Shown here in pieces: positions 1 through 10,855 of a DNA stretch of 64,000 nt (its first letter is position 1; the number at the start of each line of letters is the position of its first letter). The DNA is taken from positions 1-64,000 of the forward strand of contig CP127080.1 in assembly GCA_030252795.1 (NCBI GenBank). Reading direction: 5' to 3'. A program made the position numbers and the translations under genes. The notes below the pieces were generated by a model. The model was not told the DNA's origin and ran no database searches. It worked only from the letters and a program-made list of their open reading frames with translations. The DNA comes from Porticoccaceae bacterium LTM1 (GTDB taxonomy: Bacteria; Pseudomonadota; Gammaproteobacteria; Pseudomonadales; Porticoccaceae).

Positions 1-1461
1 TTGTCTCAGGCACTTTGGGATAAATGTCTCGGCTACTTAAGAGATGAGTTGCCAGATCAGCAGTTCAACACCTGGATTCGACCACTGCAGATTGAAGAGT
101 CAACTGATGATGAAGCGATTCGATTGATCGCTCCCAACCGATTCGTTCAGGACTGGGTCTCCGACAAGTTTCTCAACCGTATCCACGAGCTCATCGGCCA
201 ATTGGCAGATGACAGTTTTGATGTTGTGGTTGAATCCCGTAATGTCAGGCAGCCGGCATTTTCAAAACCGGCCGTCACTATGCCTGCCAAAAAAGAGTCA
301 GCCAGCCAGGCACCAGCCCAAACATTAAGAGTTGAGACTCAAATGGTTTCAACTCCACAGCCGAGAATTGAAGTTCCCTCCAGCACTATTGTTACACCAA
401 CACCCGAGCAGGTTGCCGAGGTGGAAGGTGGCTTGCGTCACCAGAGTAATCTCAACGCTACCTTTACATTCGACTCGTTTGTGGAAGGTAAATCGAACCA
501 GTTGGCTCTGGCCGCTGCTCGTCAGGTTGCTGAAAATCCCGGTGGCTCCTATAACCCGCTGTTCATTTACGGTGGAGTTGGCCTTGGTAAAACCCACTTG
601 ATGCACGCCGTGGGTAATGCCTTGCGCCAACAAAAAGCCAATGCCAAGGTTATTTACCTTCATTCCGAGCGATTTGTAGCGGATATGGTGAAGGCATTGC
701 AACTCAACGCTATTAACGATTTCAAGCGCTTCTACCGCTCAGTTGATGCCCTGCTGATTGACGATATTCAATTTTTTGCCGGTAAGGAGCGCTCCCAGGA
801 GGAGTTCTTCCACACGTTCAATGCGCTGTTGGAAGGTGGTCAGCAGATGATTCTCACCTGTGACCGCTACCCGAAAGAGATCGACGGAGTAGAGGAGCGG
901 CTTAAGTCCCGCTTTGGCTGGGGGCTCACTGTGGCAGTTGAGCCACCTGAGCTGGAAACCCGTGTTGCGATTTTGATGAAAAAAGCAGATCAGGCAAAAA
1001 TGAAATTACCCTCTGAGGCGGCCTTTTTCCTTGCACAAAGAGTGCGTTCAAATGTGCGAGAGTTAGAGGGTGCACTGAAAAGAGTGATAGCGAGCGCTCA
1101 CTTCACGGGGCGTCCAATCGACATCGAGTTGATCAGGGAATCTCTCAAAGACCTGTTGGCGCTGCAGGATAAGCTGGTTACTATAGACAATATTCAGCGG
1201 GTGGTTGCCGAGTACTACAAACTCAAAATGTCCGACCTGTTATCCAAGCGTCGCAGCCGCTCTGTGGCGCGTCCAAGACAGGTGGCCATGGCTCTCGCCA
1301 AAGAGCTCACTAACCACAGCCTGCCGGAAATTGGTGAAGCATTCAGTGGTCGTGACCACACTACAGTACTTCACGCTTGCCGCAAGGTGAAAGAGCTGGA
1401 AGAGCTGGATAGGGACGTTAAGGAAGATTTGAAAAACCTTCGCCGCTCCCTGTCTACCTGA
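1..1461 (+). CDS. dnaA: Chromosomal replication initiator DnaA
   Basis: DnaA binds DnaA boxes at oriC, oligomerises with ATP and melts the origin. Domain I spans about residues 1-80 (helicase-loading type, starts [13 protein letters not shown]). A Pro/Gln-rich linker covers about 85-150. The AAA+ domain has Walker A GGVGLGKT at 191-198 and Walker [10 protein letters not shown] near 251-259. The C-terminal DNA-binding signature [14 protein letters not shown] begins near residue 450. At 486 codons it is a normal length for the family. The start codon is TTG and is the first base of the window, so its ribosome site and oriC are not visible. It leads the dnaA-dnaN-recF-gyrB cluster. Identification is certain. 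Confidence 0.99.
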   Translation: MSQALWDKCLGYLRDELPDQQFNTWIRPLQIEESTDDEAIRLIAPNRFVQDWVSDKFLNRIHELIGQLADDSFDVVVESRNVRQPAFSKPAVTMPAKKESASQAPAQTLRVETQMVSTPQPRIEVPSSTIVTPTPEQVAEVEGGLRHQSNLNATFTFDSFVEGKSNQLALAAARQVAENPGGSYNPLFIYGGVGLGKTHLMHAVGNALRQQKANAKVIYLHSERFVADMVKALQLNAINDFKRFYRSVDALLIDDIQFFAGKERSQEEFFHTFNALLEGGQQMILTCDRYPKEIDGVEERLKSRFGWGLTVAVEPPELETRVAILMKKADQAKMKLPSEAAFFLAQRVRSNVRELEGALKRVIASAHFTGRPIDIELIRESLKDLLALQDKLVTIDNIQRVVAEYYKLKMSDLLSKRRSRSVARPRQVAMALAKELTNHSLPEIGEAFSGRDHTTVLHACRKVKELEELDRDVKEDLKNLRRSLST

Positions 1462-1559
1462 TTGTGATATCGGGGCAGCATAATAAAAAACAGCTGTTGA
1501 AGTTAGAAATCAAGACAATAAACAGAATTCACAACTGACTATATATAAAGAAGAACGCC

Positions 1560-2660
1560 ATGAAATTTACCGTATCTCGCGAAACGCTTCTCAAACCTCT
1601 GCAATTGGTTTTGGGTGTGGTGGAACGTCGCCAGACTCTGCCGATTCTGTCCAATGTGCTGATGGTGCTGGACAATAATCGTCTCTCCCTGACCGGTACC
1701 GACCTGGAAGTTGAAATTGTCGGCCATGTCGAGCTGGAGCAAGCGGGCGAGGGTGGTGAATTGACTGTTCCGGCGCGAAAGCTGATGGATATCGTGCGCT
1801 CTTTGCCTGACAACGCAATTATCGACTTCTCGGAAAAAGATGGTCGGGTGGTAGTTAAAAGCGGCCGCAGCCGATTCACCCTGTCTACCTTGCCTGCCAG
1901 TGACTTCCCTAATGTGGATGAAGGCCCGGGTCGACTGGAGTTCAATATCGCCCAGCCGGAACTTAAATACCTGATTAACAGCACCGCTTTTGCTATGGCG
2001 CAACAAGACGTGCGCTACTACCTGAACGGTATGTTGTGGGAGGCCAGCCAGGGGCAATTGAGAGCGGTTGCTACCGATGGTCACCGTCTGGCAATGTCCA
2101 CCCGTTCGCTGGCGATCAATGTTGATGAAAAGATTTCTGCCATCATTCCCCGCAAAGGTGTGATGGAGCTGTCCCGCCTGTTGGCAGAAGATGGTGATAT
2201 CGCGGTTGTATTGGGCAATAACCATATTCGGGTTCTGGGCTCTGACTTCCGCTTCACCTCCAAGTTGGTAGACGGCTCTTACCCAGACTACGAACGTGTA
2301 CTGCCACGCGGTGGTAACAAAGAGGTGATTGGTGACCGCGCTGAAATGCGTCAAGCCTTCTCCCGTGCTGCTATTCTCTCCAACGAGAAATACCGTGGTG
2401 TGCGCCTGACTTTGAGTGATAATCAGCTCAAGATCGTGGCCAACAACCCGGAACAGGAAGAGGCGGAAGAAGAAATCGCAGTTAATTATCAGGGCGAAGG
2501 CCTGGAGATTGGCTTTAACGTCAGCTACTTGCTGGATGTTCTGAATGTACTGCCTGGTGAGTCTACCCAGATTACCCTGTCTGATGCTAACAGCTCGGCG
2601 CTGGTTACAGACAGCCAGAACAAAGACAGCGTATACGTTGTAATGCCGATGCGCCTCTAA
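1560..2660 (+). CDS. dnaN: DNA polymerase III beta subunit (sliding clamp)
   Basis: The clamp forms a dimeric ring around DNA and gives DNA polymerase III its processivity. The 366-residue product has the family length and begins MKFTVSRETLLKPLQLV. It ends in the typical clamp C-terminus VYVVMPMRL. Three repeated clamp folds are expected over the whole length. The gene follows dnaA after 98 bp of AT-rich sequence in which I see no DnaA box matching TTATNCACA. The conserved order dnaA-dnaN-recF supports the call. Confidence 0.99.
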   Translation: MKFTVSRETLLKPLQLVLGVVERRQTLPILSNVLMVLDNNRLSLTGTDLEVEIVGHVELEQAGEGGELTVPARKLMDIVRSLPDNAIIDFSEKDGRVVVKSGRSRFTLSTLPASDFPNVDEGPGRLEFNIAQPELKYLINSTAFAMAQQDVRYYLNGMLWEASQGQLRAVATDGHRLAMSTRSLAINVDEKISAIIPRKGVMELSRLLAEDGDIAVVLGNNHIRVLGSDFRFTSKLVDGSYPDYERVLPRGGNKEVIGDRAEMRQAFSRAAILSNEKYRGVRLTLSDNQLKIVANNPEQEEAEEEIAVNYQGEGLEIGFNVSYLLDVLNVLPGESTQITLSDANSSALVTDSQNKDSVYVVMPMRL

Positions 2661-2670
2661 AGGCATGAGT

Positions 2671-2716
2671 GATTGCTTCGCCCAGTACTTGTCATTATGA
2701 GTGCAACGAAGCAATC
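2671..2716. repeat. Inverted repeat in the dnaN-recF gap
   Basis: The 10-bp arms GATTGCTTCG (2671-2680) and CGAAGCAATC (2707-2716) are exact reverse complements around a 26-bp loop. The arm sequence resembles elements at 52184 and 57076, so this is probably one copy of a dispersed palindromic family rather than a terminator. No T-run follows. Confidence 0.7.
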
Positions 2717-2742
2717 CAGCGTCTTACTAAGTTAGTCAGTCT

Positions 2743-3834
2743 ATGTATATCAAAAAGCTGGACGTGCACAGGTTACGAAACCTGGAACACGTCCAGCTTT
2801 CTTTTTGCCCTTCCGCAAATCTGTTCTATGGAATAAACGGCAGTGGCAAAACATCCCTTCTTGAATCTATCTATCTACTAGGGCGGGGCCGTTCTTTTCG
2901 CAGTCGCAATATTCGCAGTGTCATACAACATGAAGCGGGCGACTGTGTTGTGTTTGGGGTGCTGCATGCGCCAGAGGATAAGCGCGATATTCCTGTAGGT
3001 GTGCAGCGCACAAGTAAAGGAGAGTTTCGCTTCAAGGTGGATGGTACTCCAGTGGCTTCCGCTTCTGAGTTGGTGGAAGAGTTGCCATTACAGCTGCTCA
3101 ACAGCGACAGTTTTGGCTTGTTGGAGGGTGGTCCGCTTAATCGGAGGCAGTTTCTCGATTGGGGTGTGTTCCACGTGGAACATACCTATCCGGCACTGTG
3201 GAAAGCCTATCAACGCTGCCTAAAACACCGCAACTCCCTGCTGCGACGTGATAGAATAGATGGCTCTGAATTGGCCTTGTGGGACTCGGAATTCGCTAGG
3301 CTTGGTGAGCAGGTTCATGAGGCCAGAAAGCGTTATTTAGGGGCCTTTAAGCCGGTTTTCGAGCAGGTGCTCGCACAACTCAGTGATGTGCCGGGGATCA
3401 GCTTTGGCTACCAGCCGGGATGGGACCACCAGACACCATTGCTGGATGTGTTGAAGGCTGGAATAGAGCGGGATCAGCGAACCCGCACCAGTAATTACGG
3501 TGCTCACCGTGCTGACCTGAGAATAAAGGCCAACGGGCGATCAGCCAGTGAAGTGTTGTCCCGAGGGCAGATAAAAACAGTAGTCTGTGCCATGCGAATT
3601 GCGCAGGGCTATCTCTACCACCAGACAACTGGTAAGCAATGTGTCTATCTGTTGGATGATTTGCCATCCGAACTGGATGCTGAACATCGCCGCAGGGTGG
3701 GCCAATTGCTACAGGAATTAGGGGCGCAGGTGTTTATCACCGGTGTCTTCCAGGATGACCTTCGGGCGTCCTGGCCAAATGAGGGGGAAGTTGCCATGTT
3801 CCACGTGGAACACGGTGTGGTAACACCACAGTAA
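2743..3834 (+). CDS. recF: DNA replication and repair protein RecF
   Basis: RecF is an SMC-like ATPase that helps load RecA at single-strand gaps through RecFOR. Walker A is GINGSGKTS at residues 30-38. The ABC signature LSRGQIKTVV and Walker B VYLLDDLPSELD lie in the C-terminal third. The 363-residue length is normal. The coding sequence holds two copies of the 16-mer TGTTCCACGTGGAACA (3167-3182 and 3797-3812), both read in the same frame as FHVEH (residues 143-147 and 353-357). These are annotated separately as parS sites. The product otherwise looks intact. Confidence 0.98.
   Translation: MYIKKLDVHRLRNLEHVQLSFCPSANLFYGINGSGKTSLLESIYLLGRGRSFRSRNIRSVIQHEAGDCVVFGVLHAPEDKRDIPVGVQRTSKGEFRFKVDGTPVASASELVEELPLQLLNSDSFGLLEGGPLNRRQFLDWGVFHVEHTYPALWKAYQRCLKHRNSLLRRDRIDGSELALWDSEFARLGEQVHEARKRYLGAFKPVFEQVLAQLSDVPGISFGYQPGWDHQTPLLDVLKAGIERDQRTRTSNYGAHRADLRIKANGRSASEVLSRGQIKTVVCAMRIAQGYLYHQTTGKQCVYLLDDLPSELDAEHRRRVGQLLQELGAQVFITGVFQDDLRASWPNEGEVAMFHVEHGVVTPQ
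3167..3182. promoter_or_regulatory. parS: parS centromere-like site (copy 1, inside recF)
   Basis: A perfect 16-bp palindrome, TGTTCCACGTGGAACA, lies in the middle of recF. It matches the known bacterial parS consensus (TGTTNCACGTGNAACA), in the version used by Pseudomonas-type ParB. ParB would load here and spread to drive origin segregation with ParA. It is about 3 kb from dnaA, where such sites are expected. parA and parB are not in the window. Confidence 0.9.
3797..3812. promoter_or_regulatory. parS: parS centromere-like site (copy 2, 3' end of recF)
   Basis: This is a second perfect copy of the 16-bp palindrome TGTTCCACGTGGAACA, 630 bp from the first and still inside recF, seven codons before its stop. 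The identity of both copies and the origin position make chance very unlikely. Both lie in the same reading frame of recF. Confidence 0.9.
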
Positions 3835-3891
3835 AACAAACCAAAGGTGTTGCCAACTTCAGCCATAAAGAGCGAGGAATGCGCTCAATAA

Positions 3892-6393
<2,502 letters not shown>

Positions 6394-6458
6394 AGGTTGA
6401 ATAAAGTAGCGATGGATAGCGGACCTAAATAGCTTGCCATGGATGGTGGCGAATCTAG

Positions 6459-6485
6459 AAGGCCACCCAGTAGGGTGGCCTTTTT
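6459..6485 (+). terminator. Rho-independent terminator after gyrB
   Basis: The 10-bp arms AAGGCCACCC (6459-6468) and GGGTGGCCTT (6473-6482) form a stable stem with a 4-base loop, followed by a T-rich run. It lies 66 bp after the gyrB stop and would close the replication cluster. Confidence 0.9.
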
Positions 6486-6837
6486 ATTTGTTGGGAATTT
6501 ATGAACAACAGATAAATGGTTAATTAATTAAATAAATAAATAAAAGGTGGCATCCATAAAGTTACGTTAAATCTGAAAAAACTTGCCAGATGTTATTGAG
6601 TCCAATTTAACAGGAAAAAGTAAGGAAAAAATCAAAAGTTCTCACTTAGATAGTTAAGCTAACTCTTAGCAAGTTGAGCTGTAAGGTTTAATCTGTATAA
6701 GAAGATTAAAAACTTTTAGAGATATAAGAGATTTTTTAATAAATAAAGAATAGTTTTTCAAAAAGTTTAGTAGGCTAATAAAAATTACTAAGTAATGGAT
6801 GTTTTGAGTTTGGTTTACTAATAAAAGAGAGCGAAAA
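6486..6837. other. AT-rich gap before the accessory block
   Basis: This 350-bp stretch is much more AT-rich than the flanking genes, with runs such as TTAATTAATTAAATAAATAA near 6519. I see no coding frame with a ribosome site, no tRNA and no transposon end. It marks the left edge of a block that interrupts the gyrB-plsC neighbourhood known from Pseudomonas. It may hold the promoter of the downstream acetyltransferase. Confidence 0.5.
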
Positions 6838-7407
6838 GTGTTTCGATTAAAAGTTAATACAGAAATTAATCTTATTTTTATACAAGACTCTTTAGCTGAT
6901 AGATTATTTGAAATAGTAGATAGCAATCGTGATCATCTGGGTAAATGGTTTCCATGGGTTTCTAATACTGATTCTCCTGAGCCTATCCGAAAATTTATAA
7001 AGCAAGCTATTGTTGAGTTTTCGGAAGGTGTCTCGATTGTATGTGCTATTGAATATCAGGGAAATGTTATTGGCATTACCAGTCTTCACCGAATAAATCG
7101 GGATTTGAAGAAAGCAGAGTTAGGCTATTGGTTGGCGCTGGAGTGTCAAGGTAAGGGAATAATCAACAAAGTAAGTAAGCGATTGGTCAAATATGCATTT
7201 GAAGACTTAAATCTTGAGAAGGTGCAAATACACGCTGCCGAGGGAAACACCAGAAGTCGAAAAGTTTGTGAGCGACTGGGCGCAAAGCTGGAAGGCGTGA
7301 TAACCAATGCGGAAAAGATTGATGATCGAATAGTGGATCATGCTGTATATGGAATACACATTTCTGATAATCAAGATTTCATAAGTAAAGAAAAAATTAA
7401 GGATTAA
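6838..7407 (+). CDS. GNAT acetyltransferase, RimJ/RimL type
   Basis: A 189-residue protein of the RimJ/RimL-like GNAT family, which moves acetyl from acetyl-CoA to an amine (ribosomal N-termini, small molecules or antibiotics). The family features seen are DHLGKWFPWV near the N-terminus, the acetyl-CoA loop in LALECQGKGIINK, and EGNTRSRKVCERLGAKLEG near the end. The start is GTG, preceded by AAGAGAGCG. The gene is clearly more AT-rich than gyrB, which suggests transfer. It is followed after 2 bp by a membrane protein gene, so the two are probably co-transcribed. The substrate cannot be told from sequence. Confidence 0.85.
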   Translation: MFRLKVNTEINLIFIQDSLADRLFEIVDSNRDHLGKWFPWVSNTDSPEPIRKFIKQAIVEFSEGVSIVCAIEYQGNVIGITSLHRINRDLKKAELGYWLALECQGKGIINKVSKRLVKYAFEDLNLEKVQIHAAEGNTRSRKVCERLGAKLEGVITNAEKIDDRIVDHAVYGIHISDNQDFISKEKIKD

Positions 7408-7409
7408 TA

Positions 7410-8588
7410 ATGTCCTCTCTTGGTATTAAGCATGACAATAGTAGCCTGGTTCACCTAAAACAAAATCACGTTCTTGGTTGGATTTTCGCCCTGATGGGGG
7501 CCGGCCTCTGTTACCTCCCCCAGACCAATATTGAAAGCAATGGCCCTGTCTGGGTAGCTTATGTGGTAGGTGGCATGTTTGCGCTTATCGGGTTGGGTGT
7601 GGCGTTTTATCGTCTGGAAGTAAAACTGTTTTTGACTCAGCGTCGCTTCGAGGTTATCAAAGGCTATTGGCCAAATCCAAATAAATACAACGGCTCTTTT
7701 GATCAGCTTGAGGGATTGTTTTACGAAAAAAAGTGGCAGTCCAGTGGTGGTAAAAGCAATACCAAATATCTGGTGTGGCGAACCGGCCTTAAGCTGAAAG
7801 AACTTAAACGTGCTATTACCCTTTTTGAGAGCAAGGATGAACAACAGGGGCGGGCCTATTTTGAAAAGCGTGCCAAGCAGTTGCGAATCCCGACTTTTGA
7901 TCACACTGGTGAATCTGTGGTTTCCCGAAACTGGGATCAACTGGATCAGTCTGTAAGTGAGCAGGTACAGGAAAAGGTTTTTGATGTTGTTTCGGATATT
8001 TCTCCTCCAGCTGGTTTGGAATATAAGGCATCAAGTCGTGGAATCAGTTACTGGACCAGAGAGCCTGGTTTAAATGCGATCAGTGTGATCGGTACCTTGT
8101 TTGGCTTGCCATTTTTTCTGATGGGTATTGCCGCTATGTTAATCGGCCTGGATCTGGATCAGGCATTGGGCTGGAACATACAAAAATCAGGATCGATGAC
8201 TGCTGCTGTAATCACGGGGGCAGTTTTTACCTTGATTGGTGGATTTATTATCAAGGTATCTATCGGCTATGCATTTACCAGGCACGGTTTTACTTTTGGT
8301 TCTCGTGAGTTTATTCACGAGACTTACCAGTACGGAAAGCCAAGTAAAAAAACTTCTTTCAAGCTTTCTGAAATTGAGGATTTTGGTGTTAGAGAGAGCA
8401 CTGCTAGCCGTGGAAACAATAACATTAAAATTGGTGGCACCGAAGTAAGGCGTCACAATAAACCCAGGAAGCCGGAACTGTTTATTCGCACTGATAAAAA
8501 AGTCACTACGATTCGTGATATGGATCTTGAGTGTGCGGAATATATAAACAACCTTTTTTATCAAAGGTTGAGAAAACAGCAATTCTGA
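7410..8588 (+). CDS. Uncharacterised four-helix membrane protein
   Basis: I do not recognise a named family. The 392-residue protein has two hydrophobic helices at about 23-42 and 48-67, a soluble region to about 220, and two more helices at about 224-250 and 262-285. A charged C-terminal domain of about 100 residues follows. This layout resembles small membrane sensors of unknown function. It starts 2 bp after the GNAT gene and ends 21 bp before another membrane protein gene, so the three may form one transcript. Its base composition is closer to the chromosome than the GNAT gene. Confidence 0.7.
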   Translation: MSSLGIKHDNSSLVHLKQNHVLGWIFALMGAGLCYLPQTNIESNGPVWVAYVVGGMFALIGLGVAFYRLEVKLFLTQRRFEVIKGYWPNPNKYNGSFDQLEGLFYEKKWQSSGGKSNTKYLVWRTGLKLKELKRAITLFESKDEQQGRAYFEKRAKQLRIPTFDHTGESVVSRNWDQLDQSVSEQVQEKVFDVVSDISPPAGLEYKASSRGISYWTREPGLNAISVIGTLFGLPFFLMGIAAMLIGLDLDQALGWNIQKSGSMTAAVITGAVFTLIGGFIIKVSIGYAFTRHGFTFGSREFIHETYQYGKPSKKTSFKLSEIEDFGVRESTASRGNNNIKIGGTEVRRHNKPRKPELFIRTDKKVTTIRDMDLECAEYINNLFYQRLRKQQF

Positions 8589-8609
8589 AACAAGAAAGAG
8601 AGAGAAGTC

Positions 8610-9377
8610 GTGATTAGCCTGTGGAAAATTATCAATCTCAGGACTTTGCTGGTTACCGGAACTTCCGTTCTGGCGACCTGGTTCTGTATTAAAAATAATA
8701 TCACTGCAGAATTCCCACTTACATTAGTGGCGACAGCGGTAGTATTCCCTGTGGTGTTTTCGATTAACGGTGCCTACAAACGCCGTGAACGTGCCTTGAC
8801 CGAATACAGCTCAATCAAGTCCCATGGTCGGGCTATCTTTTTTGCTGCACGCGATTGGCTTGAAAACCCGACCCCGGAAATATTGAGTCATGCCCGTGAT
8901 CATCTGGAGAGGGTTCTGGTAACCACTCGAGACTTGCTCTCGGATAAAGACAAAAACCTTAGAGTCAACGAAGAGGCTGTATATAAAGCCTTTTCAGATT
9001 TATCCAGATTTGTAAAAGAAGAGTTGCGTGGTAACGGTTTGGCCAGCGGAGAAGTGTCCCGCTGCAACCAATATATGAGCAAAATGTTTTTTGCATTTGA
9101 AAATATCAAGCACATCTATCAGTACCGAACCCCAAAAACCCTGCGTACATTCAGTGCGGTTTTTATCAGTTTGCTGCCTATTATTTACGGTCCCTATTTC
9201 GCCGCAGAAGCAGCCAATTACTCACACTATGTTACCTATGCAATGCCGGTTTTGTTTTCACTGGTATTAGTGAGCTTGGCGAATATCCAGAGTCATCTGG
9301 AAAATCCGTTTGACCAGATCGGTGAGGATGATATCCAGTTTAATGTGGATGCTTTTGTGAATCGTTTATACGATTAG
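8610..9377 (+). CDS. Bestrophin-like membrane protein, uncharacterised
   Basis: A 255-residue protein with two hydrophobic helices near residues 10-52 and two more near 180-225, around a helical cytoplasmic stretch. The C-terminal motif SHLENPFDQIGEDDI resembles the ENPF..D segment that ends the bestrophin-type anion channel core, so a distant bestrophin or DUF4239-like relation is possible. This is inference from a short motif. The start is GTG, preceded by GAAAGAGAGAGAAG. It is likely co-transcribed with the two genes upstream. Confidence 0.6.
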   Translation: MISLWKIINLRTLLVTGTSVLATWFCIKNNITAEFPLTLVATAVVFPVVFSINGAYKRRERALTEYSSIKSHGRAIFFAARDWLENPTPEILSHARDHLERVLVTTRDLLSDKDKNLRVNEEAVYKAFSDLSRFVKEELRGNGLASGEVSRCNQYMSKMFFAFENIKHIYQYRTPKTLRTFSAVFISLLPIIYGPYFAAEAANYSHYVTYAMPVLFSLVLVSLANIQSHLENPFDQIGEDDIQFNVDAFVNRLYD

Positions 9378-9387
9378 GATTAAAATT

Positions 9388-9459
9388 GTCACCCTGTGAG
9401 CAGGGAAGGATCTCTCTGTTAATTTAGGGTATGAGGTCCTTCGCTGCGCTCAGGATGAC
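9388..9459. repeat. REP-like inverted repeat, GTCATCCTGAG family
   Basis: Two 27-bp arms (9388-9414 and 9433-9459) are imperfect reverse complements. The right arm contains CTTCGCTGCGCTCAGGATGAC. The same arm sequence recurs at 14370 and 26588. It lies between the convergent bestrophin-like and glutathione peroxidase genes and could terminate both. Confidence 0.8.
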
Positions 9460-9491
9460 AAAGGTAATGATCAGGATGACGGTGATAAGAA

Positions 9492-10043
9492 TTAATTTAC
9501 CGCTAAAGCAGCTTCAATTGCTTTAATCATCTCATCGCTTTCCGGTTTTACCCGACTACCGAATTGGGCGATCAGTTTGCCATCCTTGCCGACCAGATAC
9601 TTGGTGAAATTCCATTTAGGGGCGCCTTCACCTTCAGCGGCGAGGGTTTTGTAAAGAGGGTGGGCATCGTCGCCTTTCACATCAATCTTTTCAAACATCG
9701 GGAATTTGACCCCGTAGGTGGATTCGCAAAATTGCTGAATCTCTGCTTCGGTACCCGGCTCCTGTCCCAGGAACTGGTTGCAGGGAAAGCCAAGTACTTC
9801 AAACCCCTGGTCGTGGTATTTCTGGTAGATGTTTTCCAGCCCTTCGTACTGCTTGGTAAAACCACATTTACTGGCGACGTTTACAATCAGCAGTACTTTG
9901 CCCTGATAGGTCTGCTTCAGGTTGACTGTTTCTTTGCCAAGTAGTGGGCGAATATCTACATCCAGAAGATCTTCTGTACCTGCTGAAACAGTTGCGGTAG
10001 CGAACAGTGAGGCGATTAACGGAATTGATTTCCAAAGTTTCAT
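9492..10043 (-). CDS. Exported glutathione peroxidase
   Basis: This is a thiol peroxidase of the glutathione peroxidase family, reducing hydroperoxides. A signal peptide is predicted at residues 1-21 (MKLWKSIPLIASLFATATVSA), so it acts in the periplasm, unlike the usual cytoplasmic BtuE-type enzyme. The catalytic Cys60 sits in NVASKCGFTKQYEGL. The conserved FPCNQFLGQEPG (Cys88, Gln90) and WNFTKYLV motifs complete the tetrad. The length of 183 residues equals the family core plus the signal. Reduction is more likely through a thioredoxin-like partner than glutathione. Confidence 0.93.
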   Translation of the reverse strand: MKLWKSIPLIASLFATATVSAGTEDLLDVDIRPLLGKETVNLKQTYQGKVLLIVNVASKCGFTKQYEGLENIYQKYHDQGFEVLGFPCNQFLGQEPGTEAEIQQFCESTYGVKFPMFEKIDVKGDDAHPLYKTLAAEGEGAPKWNFTKYLVGKDGKLIAQFGSRVKPESDEMIKAIEAALAVN

Positions 10044-10130
10044 AGCTGTGTCCTTTCTTTCAGTATTGATTCAAAACGATGTAAACAGTACCCATTTAGG
10101 ACCAAGTAAACCGGTGCAGAGTTCGAATTA

Positions 10131-10817
10131 TTACTTGCCTAAGTAGCGTTGCTCGTCAAAGCTTCGCATCCAGTGGGGTAAATAGACGGTTATTGCAGTA
10201 ATTACCATCCCGTTTACAAAACCTTCCGGGAAGGAGATTAACAGCATCCATGGCAAGTAGACGTCCGCGGTATCGGCCAGAGAGATATCCCCAGAGTTGT
10301 GCCACAAAAGGTAGATCAGCAGTGTAGTGACCAGCCGGGTGGCAATCGCACCGGCAAAACCGGCCCCAAGCATATAGGCAAACAGGTTTTTTTGCGGCAG
10401 ACGGGAAATCAGTCCAATGCAGGCAGCGCTAATTGCGGTGGGTAATAAAACACCGATGACAAAATTCACCGCAAAGGCTGCCCAGCCGATGGCGGTAGAG
10501 ATCAGTGTCTGCAGTATTAACGCGAGGGCACCGGCGATCAGCGCCGGACCGCTGCCAATCAGCATTACCACCGCTGTCATGCCAAACAGGTGCAGTTCAA
10601 AATCCAGCCCTTTGAGGTTAGCGGCTATTTTCCAGGTAAGTAGCAGGGCAATGGCTGAGCCCAAAATCAGGTGTTGGCGCAGTGGCACAGCCAGCACCGA
10701 ACGAAGCGGAAAGCTCCACGTCGCATAAAATAGTGAAAAGATCAGCACGGGCCAGCAGAACCAGTGCCAGGCAGACGGAATCAGATCAACATAAAAAGTC
10801 ACAGCACACTCGATCAC
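10131..10817 (-). CDS. Energy-coupling factor-type (CbiM-like) integral membrane protein
   Basis: A 228-residue, very hydrophobic protein with about six membrane helices. It resembles the COG3235/CbiM-like ECF transporter permeases: HLFGMTAVVMLIGSGPALIAG in the middle and SFPEGFVNGM near the end. Members bind small substrates such as metal ions or vitamins. No ATPase or T-component gene is next to it, so the partners must be elsewhere or absent. The start used is GTG. The substrate is unknown. Confidence 0.75.
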   Translation of the reverse strand: MIECAVTFYVDLIPSAWHWFCWPVLIFSLFYATWSFPLRSVLAVPLRQHLILGSAIALLLTWKIAANLKGLDFELHLFGMTAVVMLIGSGPALIAGALALILQTLISTAIGWAAFAVNFVIGVLLPTAISAACIGLISRLPQKNLFAYMLGAGFAGAIATRLVTTLLIYLLWHNSGDISLADTADVYLPWMLLISFPEGFVNGMVITAITVYLPHWMRSFDEQRYLGK

Positions 10818-10855
10818 CTGTTCAGTTACCGGTATTGTAGTGGTCGCCGCTCCAA

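Noticed and set aside
1462-1559. oriC between dnaA and dnaN
   Set aside because: No TTATNCACA box or AT-rich 13-mer set is seen; the origin is more likely upstream of dnaA, outside the window.
1539-2714. 391-codon minus-strand frame
   Set aside because: It mirrors dnaN and has no ribosome site or family features.
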